A stretch of 64,000 nt of DNA from JAFGXF01 sp963732595 (GCA_963732595.1 CAVSZZ010000002.1:1922001-1986000), one strand, 5' to 3'. Shown: positions 44,834 to 56,041, numbered from the stretch's first letter. The notes: generated by a model from the letters alone, not told the origin. Translations and numbers: made by a program.

Positions 44834-45764
44834 ATGAAGAGCCATCATACTGAAGCATATGATTCTGCTGACCTGCCCAGGCTGGTGGAGTTCATTTACC
44901 GGATTCGCAAGCCTGAAAACCTGGCGGAGTATCCCACCGGTGTGGATTTCGAGGAAATATTGGATTCGGCCGATGTCAGGGAATCGACCCGTTTATGGCT
45001 GGATGAGCGGGGGCGTTTGATCGGATATGCCTTGATCTATCCTTTGTTCTGCAACCTTAACTTTGAAGCCGATCCTGTCGCTGGATGTGGCCAGCCTGGA
45101 AAAAGAGATGATCACCTGGGGGCTCGAGCGCTTTCGGCAGCTTAAGCGGGATGGCAGGGTCGATCGTGCTGCAACCCTGGATACCAATTGTGTTGAAGAA
45201 GACCGGGAGCGCATCGAGTTATTGCAGGCGCATGGATTTATTCCGCAGGACTTGATGTCCCTGCACCTGTCACGCAGCCTGGCGGAGCCAATTCCACCGG
45301 TCAATCTGCCGCCAGGTTTTTCCATCCGCCCGGTGGCGGGGGAGGGTGAGGCGGATGCGCTGGCAGCCCTTTACCAGGCTGCCTATGGCACCGACAAGAT
45401 GACCGCCGGGGAAATCCTGGCAATCATGCGGACCACCTCCTATGACCGCGACCTGGATCTGGTGGCGGTTGCTCCGGATGGTCGGCTGGCCGGCCTGTGT
45501 ACGTGTGGCATCCAGGAAGATCTTAATGGAATGCTGCCGAAAAAACAGGGTTCCACCGATCCGGTGCTGGTCCATCCGGATTTTCAGGGTCTGGGCCTGG
45601 CCCGCGCCTTGATCTGGAGCGGCTGGGAAAAACTCAAGTCGCGTGGGATCGAGGTGGCCGTGCTGGGGACGAGCAGCCAGAATACCAGTGGTATTGCCGC
45701 CTTCACAAAGGCCGGTTATGTGATCGACCGACGCTGGCTGTGGTTGTCGCACCCGGCAACCTGA
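44834..45764 (+). CDS. GNAT N-acetyltransferase, double-domain type (1 frameshift)
   Basis: ATG 44834, preceded by AGGAG. The first domain (to about 45060) contains DLPRLVEFIYRIRKPENLAE and RLWLDERGRLIGYALIYPL. After a break near 45060 the protein continues with ITWGLERFRQL and a second domain with the acetyl-CoA loop LVHPDFQGLGLARALIWSG and LGTSSQNTSGIAAFTKAGYV. About 310 residues in total, as in mycothiol-synthase-like double GNATs. The acceptor substrate is unknown. Confidence 0.82.
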
Positions 45765-45817
45765 ATTCGGTCGATCTAGAGGTGTGGGGGAGTTGAAACT
45801 TGTCAATATTATGATAC

Positions 45818-45846
45818 TTGACATACTGTATAGTATACAGTATAAT
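45818..45846 (+). promoter_or_regulatory. Consensus promoter with a perfect palindromic operator in its spacer
   Basis: TTGACA (45818-45823), exactly 17 nt, TATAAT (45841-45846). The spacer region is the palindrome ATACTGTATA-G-TATACAGTAT (45823-45843), reaching into both boxes. A repressor bound here would block polymerase directly. The ABC exporter start codon follows 31 nt after the -10 box. Confidence 0.85.
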
Positions 45847-45877
45847 GTCGTCTATAGATTCAAGGTTGGAGAGGTGC

Positions 45878-46798
45878 ATGATGGATGCAGTTGTCTCGGT
45901 CGATCATTTTCGAAAAGTCTACGGTTCCTTTGTGGCTGTGGATGATATCTCCTTTGAGGTAAAAAAAGGTGAGATATTCGGTCTCCTGGGTCCCAACGGG
46001 GCCGGTAAGACCAGTACACTGGAGACCCTGGAAGGCATCCGACGTTCGGATGGCGGGCAGCCTGCACGTCCTCGGGATCGATCCCATGCGGGAACCTGGC
46101 CGGTTGAAGGATGCCATCGGCGTGCAGTTGCAGACCTCCGGGCTGCCTGGAAATATGAAAGTGGGGGAAGCGATGCGCTTCTTTTGTGCCTACCACCACG
46201 TTGCTCCGCGCCTGGATCTGATCGAACGGATGGGGCTCAATGAAAAGTTGAATACCCAGTACCAGCAGCTTTCCACCGGTCAGCAGCGCCGTCTGGCACT
46301 TGCACTGGCGGTTGCGCACCGGCCCCAGCCTGGTGATCCTGGATGAACCGACGGCCGGTTTGGACGTCAATTCGCGCAGCGAGTTGCACGAGATGATGAG
46401 CGAACTGCGCAAGTCCGGAACCGCCATCCTGCTGGCCACCCACGATATGGCCGAAGCTGAAAAGCTGGCTGACCGGGTGGCCGTGCTGCTGGGGGGCAGG
46501 GTGGTGGCCAGCGGCAGCCCGCGCGAATTAACCGCGACCGGTTCCGGATTGACCAGGATCTCGATTCGCACGGAGGGTTCGATCTTCGAGCGCAAGCCGG
46601 CGAAATTCCCGGCGGTTTCCCAGCAGTTATTTCAAGGATGACTATGCAGTCTTCTACAGCCGTGACCCCGGAGCCAGTGTTCCGGCGCTGCTCAAGTATA
46701 TCGAGAAGCAAAAGGACAATCTGATAGACCTGCGGGTCGAACGGCCATCACTTGAGGAACGATTCCTTGAGATCACTACCCATGGAGGTCGGAAATGA
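45878..46798 (+). CDS. ABC-type exporter ATP-binding protein (3 frameshifts)
   Basis: CcmA-like ATPase of an ABC-2 exporter. GAGAGG precedes ATG 45878. Walker A is GLLGPNGAGKTSTLETLEGI (first fragment). After a break near 46055 come LHVLGIDPMREPGRLKDAIG and the signature QLSTGQQRRLALALAVAH. After about 46320 come Walker B and the D-loop VILDEPTAGLDVNSRSELHE and the switch histidine in LLATHDMAEAEKL. After about 46635 the tail (RVERPSLEERFLEITTHGG) resumes in another frame and ends at 46798. About 306 residues, typical. The stop overlaps the permease start (ATGA). Confidence 0.9.
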
Positions 46799-47604
46799 GC
46801 GCTTTTCTAAACCATTTCCTGTTCGAATTCAAGACCGGCTTGCGCAATTCCAATAATTTGCTGATGAATTACCTGTTCCCGCTGGGCTTCTATGCCATGA
46901 TGGGTTTGATCATGACCCGCATCTTTCCCGGCTTCGACCAGGTATTGATCCCGTCCATGGTCGTGTTCGTCGCCATGGCGAGCAACATCCTGGGGCTGCC
47001 CAATCCACTGGTCGAGATGCGTGAGGCGGGCGTTTTCCGCAGCTTCAAGATCAATGGCGTCCCGCCATCTCGATCCTGATCGTTCCGGTGTTGAGCACCA
47101 TTTTCCACACCCTGATCGTGGCAGCCATCATCACGTTCACCGCCGCGCCATTGTTCGGCGGCTGCCGAGCCGCTGAATTTCGCGGCCTTCATCCTCATTA
47201 CCTTGCTGGTTGCATTCAACTTCGGTGCCATCGGAGCCCTGATCGGGGTGATCTCGGCCAACAGTCGTGCGACGGTGCTTTGGTCTCAACTGATCTTCCT
47301 GCCGTCCATGTTAATCGGCGGCCTGATGGTCCCGATCAGCATGCTGCCACCGGCTGTCCAACCGCTGACAGCCCTGCTGCCGAGTTCGCACGCCATGCAG
47401 GCTTTCCTGGGTCTGGCTTACCGGCAGCCGACCGCCTTCAACCCGGTGGTTTCAGTTGTTGTGATGAGCATCAGCCTGGTGCTGGTTTTTGGCCTGGCGA
47501 TCTACCTTTTCAACTGGGACTCGAAGAACAAGACCCGCCATGGGCACCCCCTGATGGCTTTACTGGCCCTGGCCCCCTATATCGCCGCGATCTTCCTGGT
47601 TTGA
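46795..47604 (+). CDS. ABC-2 type permease (2 frameshifts)
   Basis: Six-TM partner of the preceding ATPase. First frame: FEFKTGLRNSNNLLMNYLFP, then LGFYAMMGLIMTRIF and NPLVEMREAGVFRSFKINGV, a loop typical of ABC-2 exporters. Breaks near 47070 and 47165 lead to ILIVPVLSTIFHTLIVAAII and then VAFNFGAIGALIGVISANSR, LPSMLIGGLMVPISMLPPAV and a C-terminal TM (SVVVMSISLVLVFGLAIYLF). Exports an unknown compound, often a lipid or drug. The regulator of the operon is not in the window. Confidence 0.87.
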
Positions 47605-49792
47605 TCAGGAAGATTGACTGGTGGGTGATCCCCCGTCGGGAGTGTCACCGCGCTCGATCAGTTTAAAGAACTCCTGGACGACCACCGGATCGAAATATCG
47701 TCCGCTTTGTTCCTGGATATAGGCCAGCGCTTTGTCCGGTGACCAGGCTGCCCGGTAGGGGCGGTCGGAAGTCAACGCGTCCCATACATCGATCACGCTG
47801 AAGATCCGGGCGGCCAGCGGGATATTTTCCCCGGCCAACCGGTCCGGATACCCGCTGCCATCCCAGTGTTCGTGGTGGCGCAGGGGAATGTCGATCGATG
47901 GGCGCAGGTAATCGATGGCTGTCAGGAAGGCGTGTGCATACTGGGGATGCTGGCGCATGATCTCCCACTCTTTATTGGTCAACGGTCCGGGTTTCAATAG
48001 GATCGAATCCGGAACCCCGATCTTGCCGATATCATGCAGCAGGGAACCACGGCGGACATGGATCATGGTTTCCTCTGGAATGCCCAACTGCCTGGCCAGC
48101 TTCTCGGTCAATTCGGTGACCCGCAGGGTGTGCCCCTCAGTTTCGCGGTCACGCAGGTCCATGGCACGGGACCAGCCTTCTAGGGTGGAATCGTAAGCCC
48201 TTGCCATTTCCAGGTTGGATACCTGCAGATCGGTGAACATGCGCGTGCTGTCGATCGCCAGGGCGGTATGCAGCCCGACCAGTTTTAGGAATTCAATTTC
48301 ATCCTCAGCCGGTGAATACATCGATCGGGTGAAGAGGTTCAGATAGCCGATCAATTGCTCTCGTGCAAACAGCGGTATGCCGATGAAGCTGCGGAGTTTT
48401 TCGAAGCGGTGAATGGTCTTTAAGTGCTGTCCTTTAGCTTTTTCCAGGTTCGGGACGCGGATCAGTTTGCTTTCCCCAGCCGACTTACCGAGGTAATTAT
48501 CAAAAGCCGTTCACAGCGGATTTGTCCGTGTTTTTTAATAAAGCCGATGCGATATGCAACCTTTAATTGACTGGTGCCCGGTTCATAAAGGTAGATGCTG
48601 GAAGCATCGATGCCAAGTCGTGAGTTGATCCTGGTCAGGATCGTTTTTAATGTGTGCTCCAGGGTTTCGATGGCCGTGATGGCTGTATCGATGTCGCGTA
48701 ACAGACGCTCCTGCCGCAGATGGCGTTGAACGTCGAACAGCAGCTTGTAATTATCGTTTTCGCGGGTCCGAACGGCATCCTCCATGGTCTTGAAGCTTTC
48801 CATTAACAGGTTCACCTCGGCATAAGCGTCCGGTGAAACCGGTTGGGAGTAAACGTACAGATAGTCACCGGCCGTGATCCGGCGAGCCTGATCGGTAAGT
48901 GATTCCAGCGGATTGATCACCCGTCGTGCAATCGTCTGACGTTGCTGACGCATGCTGACGAAGAGCAGTCCGATAGCCACGATCAAACCGACAACACCCG
49001 GGATGAGAAAGGGACGATAAACTGTCCAGAACGGTATTTGGTTGATCGCAAACCAATCAGTTTCAGGGATCGGTTCGATCAAAGTGATATTGGATTGGGC
49101 ATTACAGGTATAGATCGGTTCCTGATCACCCGCAGTGCAGCCTGGTAGATATCTGTCTGCCGGATATCTTCATGTCGGGCCACTTTTTCAGTATCCGGAT
49201 GGGCAACGAGAAACCCCTTCGCATCGATGACGTAACTGAATCCGGTTGTGAAGGTGGCCTTCTTTATGAGCAGATCTTGAAGCTGTGATAAATTCAATTC
49301 CCCGACCAGCATCCCTGTTCCCCTGCTCAAGGGCAGGCTCATATACACGGTGGGTTTTCCGGTCCGGGCGGAAGTGAACGGGGAGGATATATGCAGCTCC
49401 TTCTGATCCGGGTTGAAATAAGGCTGGGCAGACATATCCATACCAACGGTGACCAGGCCGGTCCTGGGCGATATCTTTTCCAGCCTGCCGTTGGGCAGAA
49501 TGTAATAGATCACATCGAATTCGTTATAGCCGGCTCGTATGGAATCCAGATCCGATTGGGTGGGTGTGGATATGGCCAGCGTCGCCAGCGCGCGTTCGGT
49601 GCTGATCAAGTATTCGCTGACGTTGTGGGCGAAAAGGTAGGTTGAGTCGTGTGCCTGTTGAATGGCGAGCTTGGCACTCCAGTGAGATGAGATGGCGAAC
49701 AGCATGGTAATTAGCACCGTGACCAGGACCTGTTGTGTAATGAACAGGCGGGTAATGATGGTGTGGAGCGGTTCTGATCGCTGCTTTGCCAT
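47605..49792 (-). CDS. dCache-HAMP-GAF-HD-GYP signalling protein (2 frameshifts)
   Basis: Transmembrane receptor with a c-di-GMP phosphodiesterase-type output. From 49792: TM1 (VLVTVLITMLFAISS), an extracellular dCache domain (ISPRTGLVTVGMDMSAQPYF and later FSYVIDAKGFLVAHPDTEKV), break near 49085, TM2 (IPGVVGLIVAIGLLFVS) and HAMP (VINPLESLTDQARRITAGDY). Then comes GAF (SRLGIDASSIYLYEPG), break near 48490, and HD-GYP: HTLRVTELTEKLARQLG, GSLLHDIGKIGVPDSILLKP, RHHEHWDGSGYPDRLAGENI. It lies 4 bp downstream of a solute-binding protein gene with no permease, suggesting that binding protein feeds the receptor (inference). Confidence 0.87.
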
Positions 49793-49796
49793 TTGG

Positions 49797-50944
49797 TCAG
49801 TCCTGGATCGTGATCATCTTCACGGTGATGTAACTTCCCATCCTGGACTTTCTGAATAAAGAGTGGTTGGATCGTGTCTCCAAACTCATTGAGCGCCACG
49901 GTTGCGGTTATCGTCTCCACAATCGGAAAGGTTACTTAAAGCATCTGCCAGCCCCTCCGCCTGCCCGCTTGTTTTTTCAAGTGCTGAGGCGAGAACCTGG
50001 ATGACCTCGTAACCATAGACTGCCGTGAAGGCGGGCTGCACGAGAGTAGCGCTCAAAGAAGTGGGATGTAAATGCCTCAAGCCTGGCATTCGGCGAATCC
50101 GAGTCATAGGCGATGATCATTTCCAGTCCTTCGACCGCAGAACCACCATTTCGCAAGTAATTCCTCCCCGCGCGCCCAGGGTGCGGAGAAAAGCGGGATG
50201 TCCCATTTTTGCAGGCGGATCTGCTGGGCGATGATGCCGGCATCAGGTGGGGAGGCGATGATCAGGACCGCGTGGGGATTGGACAGGCGCAGGCCATAAA
50301 CATACGGTATCAGATCGGTGATGGTTTTACCGGAATAGGATATGCGGGTGGATATTTGCCCGCCCAACTCACTGAAGGTGACAGAGAAGGCATCTGCCAG
50401 CGAGGAGGAGTATGCAAAATTATCCTCGTCCAGGATGATCGCCAGGCTGGTCATGCCGCGTTCCAGGAAGATGTACCTGGCAAACTCGCTGCCCAGATAA
50501 AAGGTCGAGGGGGTGGTGCAAAAGAACAAGTCATCGATCCCGGTCAAGGTTGCGGTCGACAGCTGTTGCACTGATCAACACGGTCTTGCGTTCGGTGGCG
50601 ACCTGATATCCGGCAGCGGTCTGACCGCTGGTCAGGTGACCGACGATGGCCACGACGCCGGCATCGATCAACTTGTTTTCTGCGGCTTTGGCGCCTTCCG
50701 GCGTTCCCAGGTCATCTTCGATGAGTAGCTCGACAGGTCTGCCCTTGATCCCCCCGGAAGCGTTGATATCATCAACCGCCAGCTGGACCCCGTCGCGCAG
50801 ATTGATGGCCAGCTCGTTCTGTTTTCCGGATAATTCCGCGGCAAAGCCGATCCGTATCGGGGCGAGGGAACTACAGCCGGACGACAGGAGTGCCAGGCAG
50901 GTCAGCGACAGAAGTGCTTTAAACCAAAATAACGATACCTTCAC
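49797..50944 (-). CDS. Leu/Ile/Val-type periplasmic binding lipoprotein, orphan (4-5 frameshifts)
   Basis: Type I periplasmic-binding fold. From 50944: signal with lipobox LALLSSGCS, then IRIGFAAELSGKQNELAINL, LAVDDINASGGIKGRPVELL, AENKLIDAGVVAIVGHLTSG. After a break near 50555: LAIILDEDNFAYSSSLADAF, PHAVLIIASPPDAGIIAQQI. Further breaks near 50150, 50060, 49930 and 49840 connect LEAFTSHFFERY, AFTAVYGYEVIQVLASALEK and the last strand (GSYITVKMITIQD, ending at 49797). No transporter genes accompany it; the HD-GYP receptor follows at once. Confidence 0.8.
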
Positions 50945-51172
50945 AACAACCTCCCAACTGCGATGAAACTGGATTTGGTTGTCTGAACAATATAATAACT
51001 AATTGTATTCTATGAACCCTCAAAAATACCTAGATGACATAATAACATATCTTTGTGGGATTTATATCAATTATGACCCTATCAAGGCTCAAAAACAGGC
51101 TTCAATCCCGAAATCACGGGTCCAGGGGTTCCCTATCTCAATCTTGCGTATAATAGGTTCTAAGTAGTACTT
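50945..51172. other. Divergent AT-rich intergenic region
   Basis: Lies between two divergent lipoprotein genes. A TATAAT at 51149-51154, 18 nt before ATG 51173, could be a -10 box, but no convincing -35 was found. No RNA or repeat recognised. Confidence 0.35.
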
Positions 51173-52969
51173 ATGCGTAGATATATTATCCCAATCATTC
51201 TAATCCTTTCCCTTGTCACGGCTTGCAGTTCGGCTCAACCGACACCGACTGCAACCCTGCCATTCATCCCAACCATTGAACTGCCCACCCGCGAACCGAC
51301 GGAAACGCCCTGAACCGTTGGATGGGCCGCCGGTGGAGCCAGCCAGCTCACCCATCGATCCACTGGAGCTGGCAGCATCATTTGGACTGCCTTCCGGTTA
51401 CCTGGCGGAACTGCTGGTGCGGCCGCTCGTGGCGGATGTTTCTGCCATTGCGCGCAGCCAAACCGGTCGCATCTACCTGCAGCGCGGGGGCCGATTCCCC
51501 GGTCTTTCGCTCATGGACGCCGGTTCGGGTGAGGTGACTCGAGATCCTGACCACTGCCGGACTGGATGCCGGCCGCATCTTCAGCGGACCGGTCGATTCC
51601 GTCCTGATGCGGGTTGGCAGTGAACTCTGGCGGGTCAACCCGGATGGCACTCATGAGATCTGGTCCCAGTCCGTGGTGGGCGAACCGTTGTACTTCAGTG
51701 TAACGGGCGAGATTTACGGTTCCGGCGCCGACAACACATCCATCATTCGCCAGTCGCCGGGTGTTTCTGCCCTGGAAGTCGCCGGCGGATTCAACAGCAT
51801 TACCGACCTGGTCGTCAGCCTGGATGGGACGCTTATTCGTGGTGGATGGGGTCACCAGCGACCTGGTGCGGGTCGACCCGAATGGCAGCCAGCTCCTGTT
51901 GGATGCGAGCATCCCGGATGGCGAGACAGTGGCCATCGGACTGGATGCGTCCGGAAACCTTTATCGCAACAGCGCATCCGCCGGCTTTGCGCGGGTGGAC
52001 GTGTTGAGCGGTGCACTCGAGCCTTATCGAATTTATCTACAGCCCCTGCACGGATCGGCCCGGGGATTTCATCATCACCGAGAATGGCATGGTCATCTTC
52101 ATCGATGCCACGGCCAGCCAGGTGGTGTGGGGTGACCTGGCCGCCGGGCAGACCGGCGTGTTGGTTTCCAATGAAGGCTTGAATACCGCCGTGGCTGATA
52201 TCGGGCCGGACGGGGCACTCTACCTGGGTGTCTCGACCTGCGGGGGTGCCATGCCCTCCCAGATCGTGCGGGTCGGGCGCGATGGATCCCGCAGCACTGC
52301 CTACGACAGCATCTCGGGACGCATCACCGCCCTGACCTATGATCTGCGGGGCGGCATCTTCCTGGCCACCGCCAGCAACTCGGCCGGCAACCGGCTGTGG
52401 TACTACCCAGCGCCGGGTGCCCAGCCTTACCTGCTGGATACCACAACCGATTATGAGATCCTGTCACTCGATATCGACCCCAACACCAGTTATGTGTATG
52501 CCACGCTTTCGACAAGCCAGTGGATCCAGGTGTTCAACTGGGAAGGTTGGCTGGACCGTGAGTATGCCATCCTGCCCGCGCCCACCGCAGGAGTACGACC
52601 TGGCGGTGGATGGCGACGGACAGTTGTACGCCTACATGTCTGAAAAAGGCCGCTATTTGACGGGTCCCCGGGTGGACCGCTACCTGTTGAAATTGATGCA
52701 CAGCTCAGGCCAAGGCTGAATTGATCGAGACCTATACCCTGCGGGGTACTGCCCCGACCGGCAGCCTGGTGGCTGAAATGGACGGGACGCTGTGGCTGTT
52801 ATTAATGCCGGATGGACAGTTGCTGCGGGTACCCAAAGATGACGACCCGGAGCTTTTCGCTCAAAACCTGCCGGCCGGATCGGCCGGACTGGCAGTGAAT
52901 CTGTACGGAGATATTTTCCTGACCACCCCCGGTGGCATCTATCGTTTTTATAGAAATGAGGGACCATGA
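51173..52969 (+). CDS. Secreted beta-propeller lipoprotein (about 6 frameshifts)
   Basis: ATG 51173 begins a lipoprotein signal with LVTACSS and a Pro/Thr linker. The blade pattern is spread over all three frames: LRVGSELWRVNPDGTHEIWS-type text near 51620, GETVAIGLDASGNLYRNSAS (51761 frame), TAVADIGPDGALYLGVSTCG (52011 frame), YDLAVDGDGQLYAYMSEKGR, and the final LAVNLYGDIFLTTPGGIYRF ending at 52969. Breaks occur near 51315, 51540, 51835, 52060, 52590 and 52715. NHL/SMP-30-like propellers bind ligands or proteins. The stop overlaps the ankyrin gene by ATGA. Confidence 0.7.
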
Positions 52970-53605
52970 GTGAAATTCCCAAGGAATTCTTCCAGGCGCT
53001 CGAGCACGGCTCACTGGAAAAAGTGCAGAAGCTGCTGATCAAGAACCCGCGCCTGCCTGACATGCTGACCGACCAGGGCATCACCACCGTCCTGCTGGCA
53101 GCCTACAACGGCCAGTTCAACATCGCCAGCTACCTGGCCAGCAAGAAGCCGGTCCTGCCGGTCTTCGAGGCAGCTGCGCTGGGTGAAAATGAACTGCTTA
53201 AGAAAATCCTGGAGGCCGATCCGGAAAAAGTGAATGCGGTCAACGCGGATGGCTTCCAGCCGCTCGGGCTGGCGTGTTTCTTCCGACGCTCTGAAGCCGC
53301 CCGCATCCTGGTCGAACACGGCGCGGATGTGAATGCCCCCTCAAAGAATACCCAGCGCGTGGCGCCGCTGCATTCGGCTGTTGCCGGGCGCAGCCTGGAG
53401 ATCACCAGGCTGCTGCTCGAACACGGCGCGGAGGTGGACGCGGTCCAGAAAGGGCGGTTACACCCGCTGCATGCGGCCGTTCAGAATGAGCAGCTCGAGA
53501 TGGTCGAACTGCTGCTGGCGCATGGAGCCGATCCCGGCGCAGGCCAACGAATCCGGTCTCACCCCGCGCGACCTGGCAGGCGCATGGCAAGAATCAAGAA
53601 GTTGA
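52966..53605 (+). CDS. Ankyrin-repeat protein (frameshift near 53530)
   Basis: About 210 residues of ankyrin repeats: LLLAAYNGQFNIASYLASKK-like text, GFQPLGLACFFRRSEAARIL with VEHGADVNAP, VAPLHSAVAGRSLEITRLLL with EHGAEVDAV, HPLHAAVQNEQLEMVELLLA with HGADP. The apparent ORF runs on to 54153, but near 53530 the true repeat continues in the next frame (AQANESGLTPRDLAGA) and the following part is a separate gene. A cytoplasmic protein-binding scaffold; no signal peptide. The exact 3' end is uncertain. Confidence 0.75.
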
Positions 53606-53631
53606 AAGGCATTGCTCGGAATTGGGACCGA

Positions 53632-54153
53632 ATGAGCAAAACATCCTTTTCGGATATCATCGTCGATCACCTGCGCCGTTACCCGTTGATGGGCGTGCAG
53701 GATCTGTATAAACTGGCCTACCAGGCCGTTTTGGGTGCGGAGCATGCCTCCGGCAACCCGGATTTCATCCACCAGCGCCTGATGCAGGAACTGGGAGGTC
53801 TGACCGAGGGTCCGCCCGAACCGCTGGTCGATCCGATCTCGCCGGATGGGCGCATCCTGCGCGTCCACCTGCGCCCGTTCATCCAGGCCGGTGGCGTGCC
53901 GGTGAAGTTGAGCCGGGCTTTCTACGAGGGATCCCAGGCTTACAAGGGCTCGCTGGACCTGCTGGCGCTGTTCTGGCTGGAGGCCAGGCAGCTGGCGGCT
54001 GCCAGCGAGATTCCCTTCAAGCCCAAGGAGCTGGACCTGTATGTCGCCGACCGCGAAGCCGGGGGTTTCCAGCCCGTGCATCACACCATCGCCTACCGGG
54101 CGGCGTATAAACCGGCTTACCGGGTGGTCTTGAAGGAGTATTGGAAGGATTAG
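53632..54153 (+). CDS. Conserved hypothetical cytoplasmic protein
   Basis: ATG 53632 in the same frame as the ankyrin ORF, so the two look fused, but I read it as a separate 173-residue protein starting MSKTSFSDIIVDHLRRYPLM. Features are YQAVLGAEHASGNPDFIHQR, ISPDGRILRVHLRPFIQAGG and, at the end, GFQPVHHTIAYRAAYKPAYR. The His-rich end and conserved Arg/Asp suggest an enzyme, though I cannot name one. It is intact. Confidence 0.55.
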   Translation: MSKTSFSDIIVDHLRRYPLMGVQDLYKLAYQAVLGAEHASGNPDFIHQRLMQELGGLTEGPPEPLVDPISPDGRILRVHLRPFIQAGGVPVKLSRAFYEGSQAYKGSLDLLALFWLEARQLAAASEIPFKPKELDLYVADREAGGFQPVHHTIAYRAAYKPAYRVVLKEYWKD

Positions 54154-54191
54154 GAAGTAAGATAGTTTGTTAGACTTGTGGAGGTGAGGGC

Positions 54192-55679
54192 ATGGGCAGG
54201 GATAAACAGGTCATTTTTTCGATAGGGGTGGGGCTGATTTTATTATCGACGGTGATCGGCTGCGCGGCTAAGACAAAGGCCACCGTCACACAACACCGAC
54301 AATTCCCACTCACGGACGCAAAGTAACCAGCCGTATAGGTACCCATCTAGACCCCCGACTCATTCTCACATTAACGCGCAAGACACCCGACGATGGACTT
54401 TTTACTGATCCCAACGGTCAGATCCTCCATGAAATAGACGTTTGCCAAAAGAATTACCGGCATCTGACGAGGATATCCTGGATGTACCTGTCGCCTATGG
54501 ACGAGTTTGATCCCAGCTCCATGGGAATCATATCGAATATTTATCATCCACTGAGATTCTGAGAATATTTTGAACACTTATGGCTCAGATATCGCTCGAG
54601 TAAATATATCCAGAGACTCAACCAAACTGGACTATTACAATTACCAGATGATCTGCAGCGATGGTCCGAATTAACAGGCGATGGGGTAATGGAATGGTCT
54701 TCCGCTGGGGATATTTTATATCTTTCGGTTGCAATGATGGACGATATGAACTTCTCATTATGACTTCAAGCGACTGATTCATAGCGCGTGCAATGTAATT
54801 AAGAGATCCGAGATGGCGAATCGGAATGGTATGCCAGAAATACTCATGCAATGGGTTATGAACTCAAGGCAGTGGAACCTTTGGTATTTATGAATATTCA
54901 ATGGGGGATTCAGATATCGGTCGGTCGATCCGCGAGTGAACAGTGGATCTGGCATTGAATGCTGATGGGGATATCCGAGTTATCGGGATGTTCGATCGGG
55001 GATGGTGCTGGAAATTTCGTATTCATGCATCTCCGTATTGATGCAAACCTATTCGCTCGAAGGCATCCCATGGCGGAAAGCATGGGATACATTATGAGTG
55101 GGATGGGGAGTATTACGTACACTGGCTCGGACGGATTACAGCCCTCCCGAATATCGTTTTCAGGCAATCATATGATGGGGACTGGCCTACCCTTTATGGG
55201 GATTATGAAGTAGCTTTATCTTTTTACCAGAATGCAATTTTCAGTGATGATCTCGAATGGTGGTCGCATGGTAGAGATAAATTATTTATGGGCATTGTTC
55301 CAATCACTGTGGGAAGTCACCGAAACCAACTCCAACATGCCGCAACCGGATCCGAATGAGTATCCCAACCTGGCGGCCTATGCACGCTACCGGATCATGC
55401 TCTTGTATCTCCTGCAGGGCTGGGACTCGGATGCTCAGGTGATTTATGAAACGCTCCAGGAAATTATCCTGAGGGGACACCCGGTTCGATCTATGCCCAA
55501 CTGGCGCGCTTATTCCGGGAGGAATACCAGGGCACTCGGGATATGGGCAGAATCCTGTGCAGGCGGTGGTTACAGATGCGAAATATGAACTCTTCAGAGG
55601 TGCTCAAATATCTGGGGATAATGGTACCATGGGCATGTGATTTATTACGATACCTCAGGATATCTGCCCGTTCGAATAG
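54192..55679 (+). pseudogene. Decayed or heavily mis-assembled lipoprotein gene
   Basis: ATG 54192 (GAGGTGAGGG upstream) opens with a lipoprotein signal: MGRDKQVIFSIGVGLILLST then VIGCAAK. Beyond about 54300 no frame stays open for long, yet protein-like pieces occur in sequence: MSWMY-like DPNGQILHEIDVCQKNY, GDWPTLYGDYEVALSFYQNA, DPNEYPNLAAYARYRIMLLY with LLQGWDSDAQVIYETL, and a last LKYLGIMVPWACDLL ending in PQDICPFE at 55679. The order suggests a propeller part followed by TPR-like helices. Breaks are denser than anywhere else in the window, so true decay is possible. Confidence 0.5.
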
Positions 55680-55683
55680 AACC

Positions 55684-56041
55684 CTACCTGATCTTCGAGA
55701 TCAGGATGGCAAGCCCCACCAGGAAAATGCCCGTCATCAGCAGCAGGCTGAAGCGTGGATACCCAGTCATCATGTCGGCCAGCCAGCGCTGGCTGCGCTC
55801 CCAGGTGTGAAAATCCCCGATCGACTCGGCCCACAGGATCTGGAGATCATCGCGAATCGGCACGCTGCCCAGGGCGCTGAAGATCCCGATCGTGATCAGC
55901 GCCGCACCAACCAGGAAAAGGCCGTTGCTGAGCTGGGCCGGGGAACGCCAGCCGAGCAGCCATTCCAAAGCCCCGATCAACAGCACCAAGCACGAGCGCG
56001 ATGACGAAGGTTTTAAAAAATAAGCCCAGGAATCTCTTCAT
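55684..56041 (-). CDS. Small membrane protein (1 frameshift)
   Basis: ATG 56041 gives MKRFLGLFFKTFVIALVLVL once the frame is corrected near 55987. The rest reads LIGALEWLLGWRSPAQLSNG, LFLVGAALITIGIFSALGSV and, at the end, FSLLLMTGIFLVGLAILISK. Three TM helices with an acidic, Trp-rich loop between the second and third. About 118 residues, no family recognised. Confidence 0.55.

Noticed and set aside
45823..45843. LexA/SOS-box reading of the ABC-promoter palindrome
   Set aside because: It has CTGT-N7-ACAG rather than the enterobacterial N8, and the gene is an exporter; resemblance is probably fortuitous.
52966..54153. A single ankyrin-repeat fusion protein of 395 residues
   Set aside because: The repeat continues in another frame at 53530 and a separate ATG with protein-like start lies at 53632.
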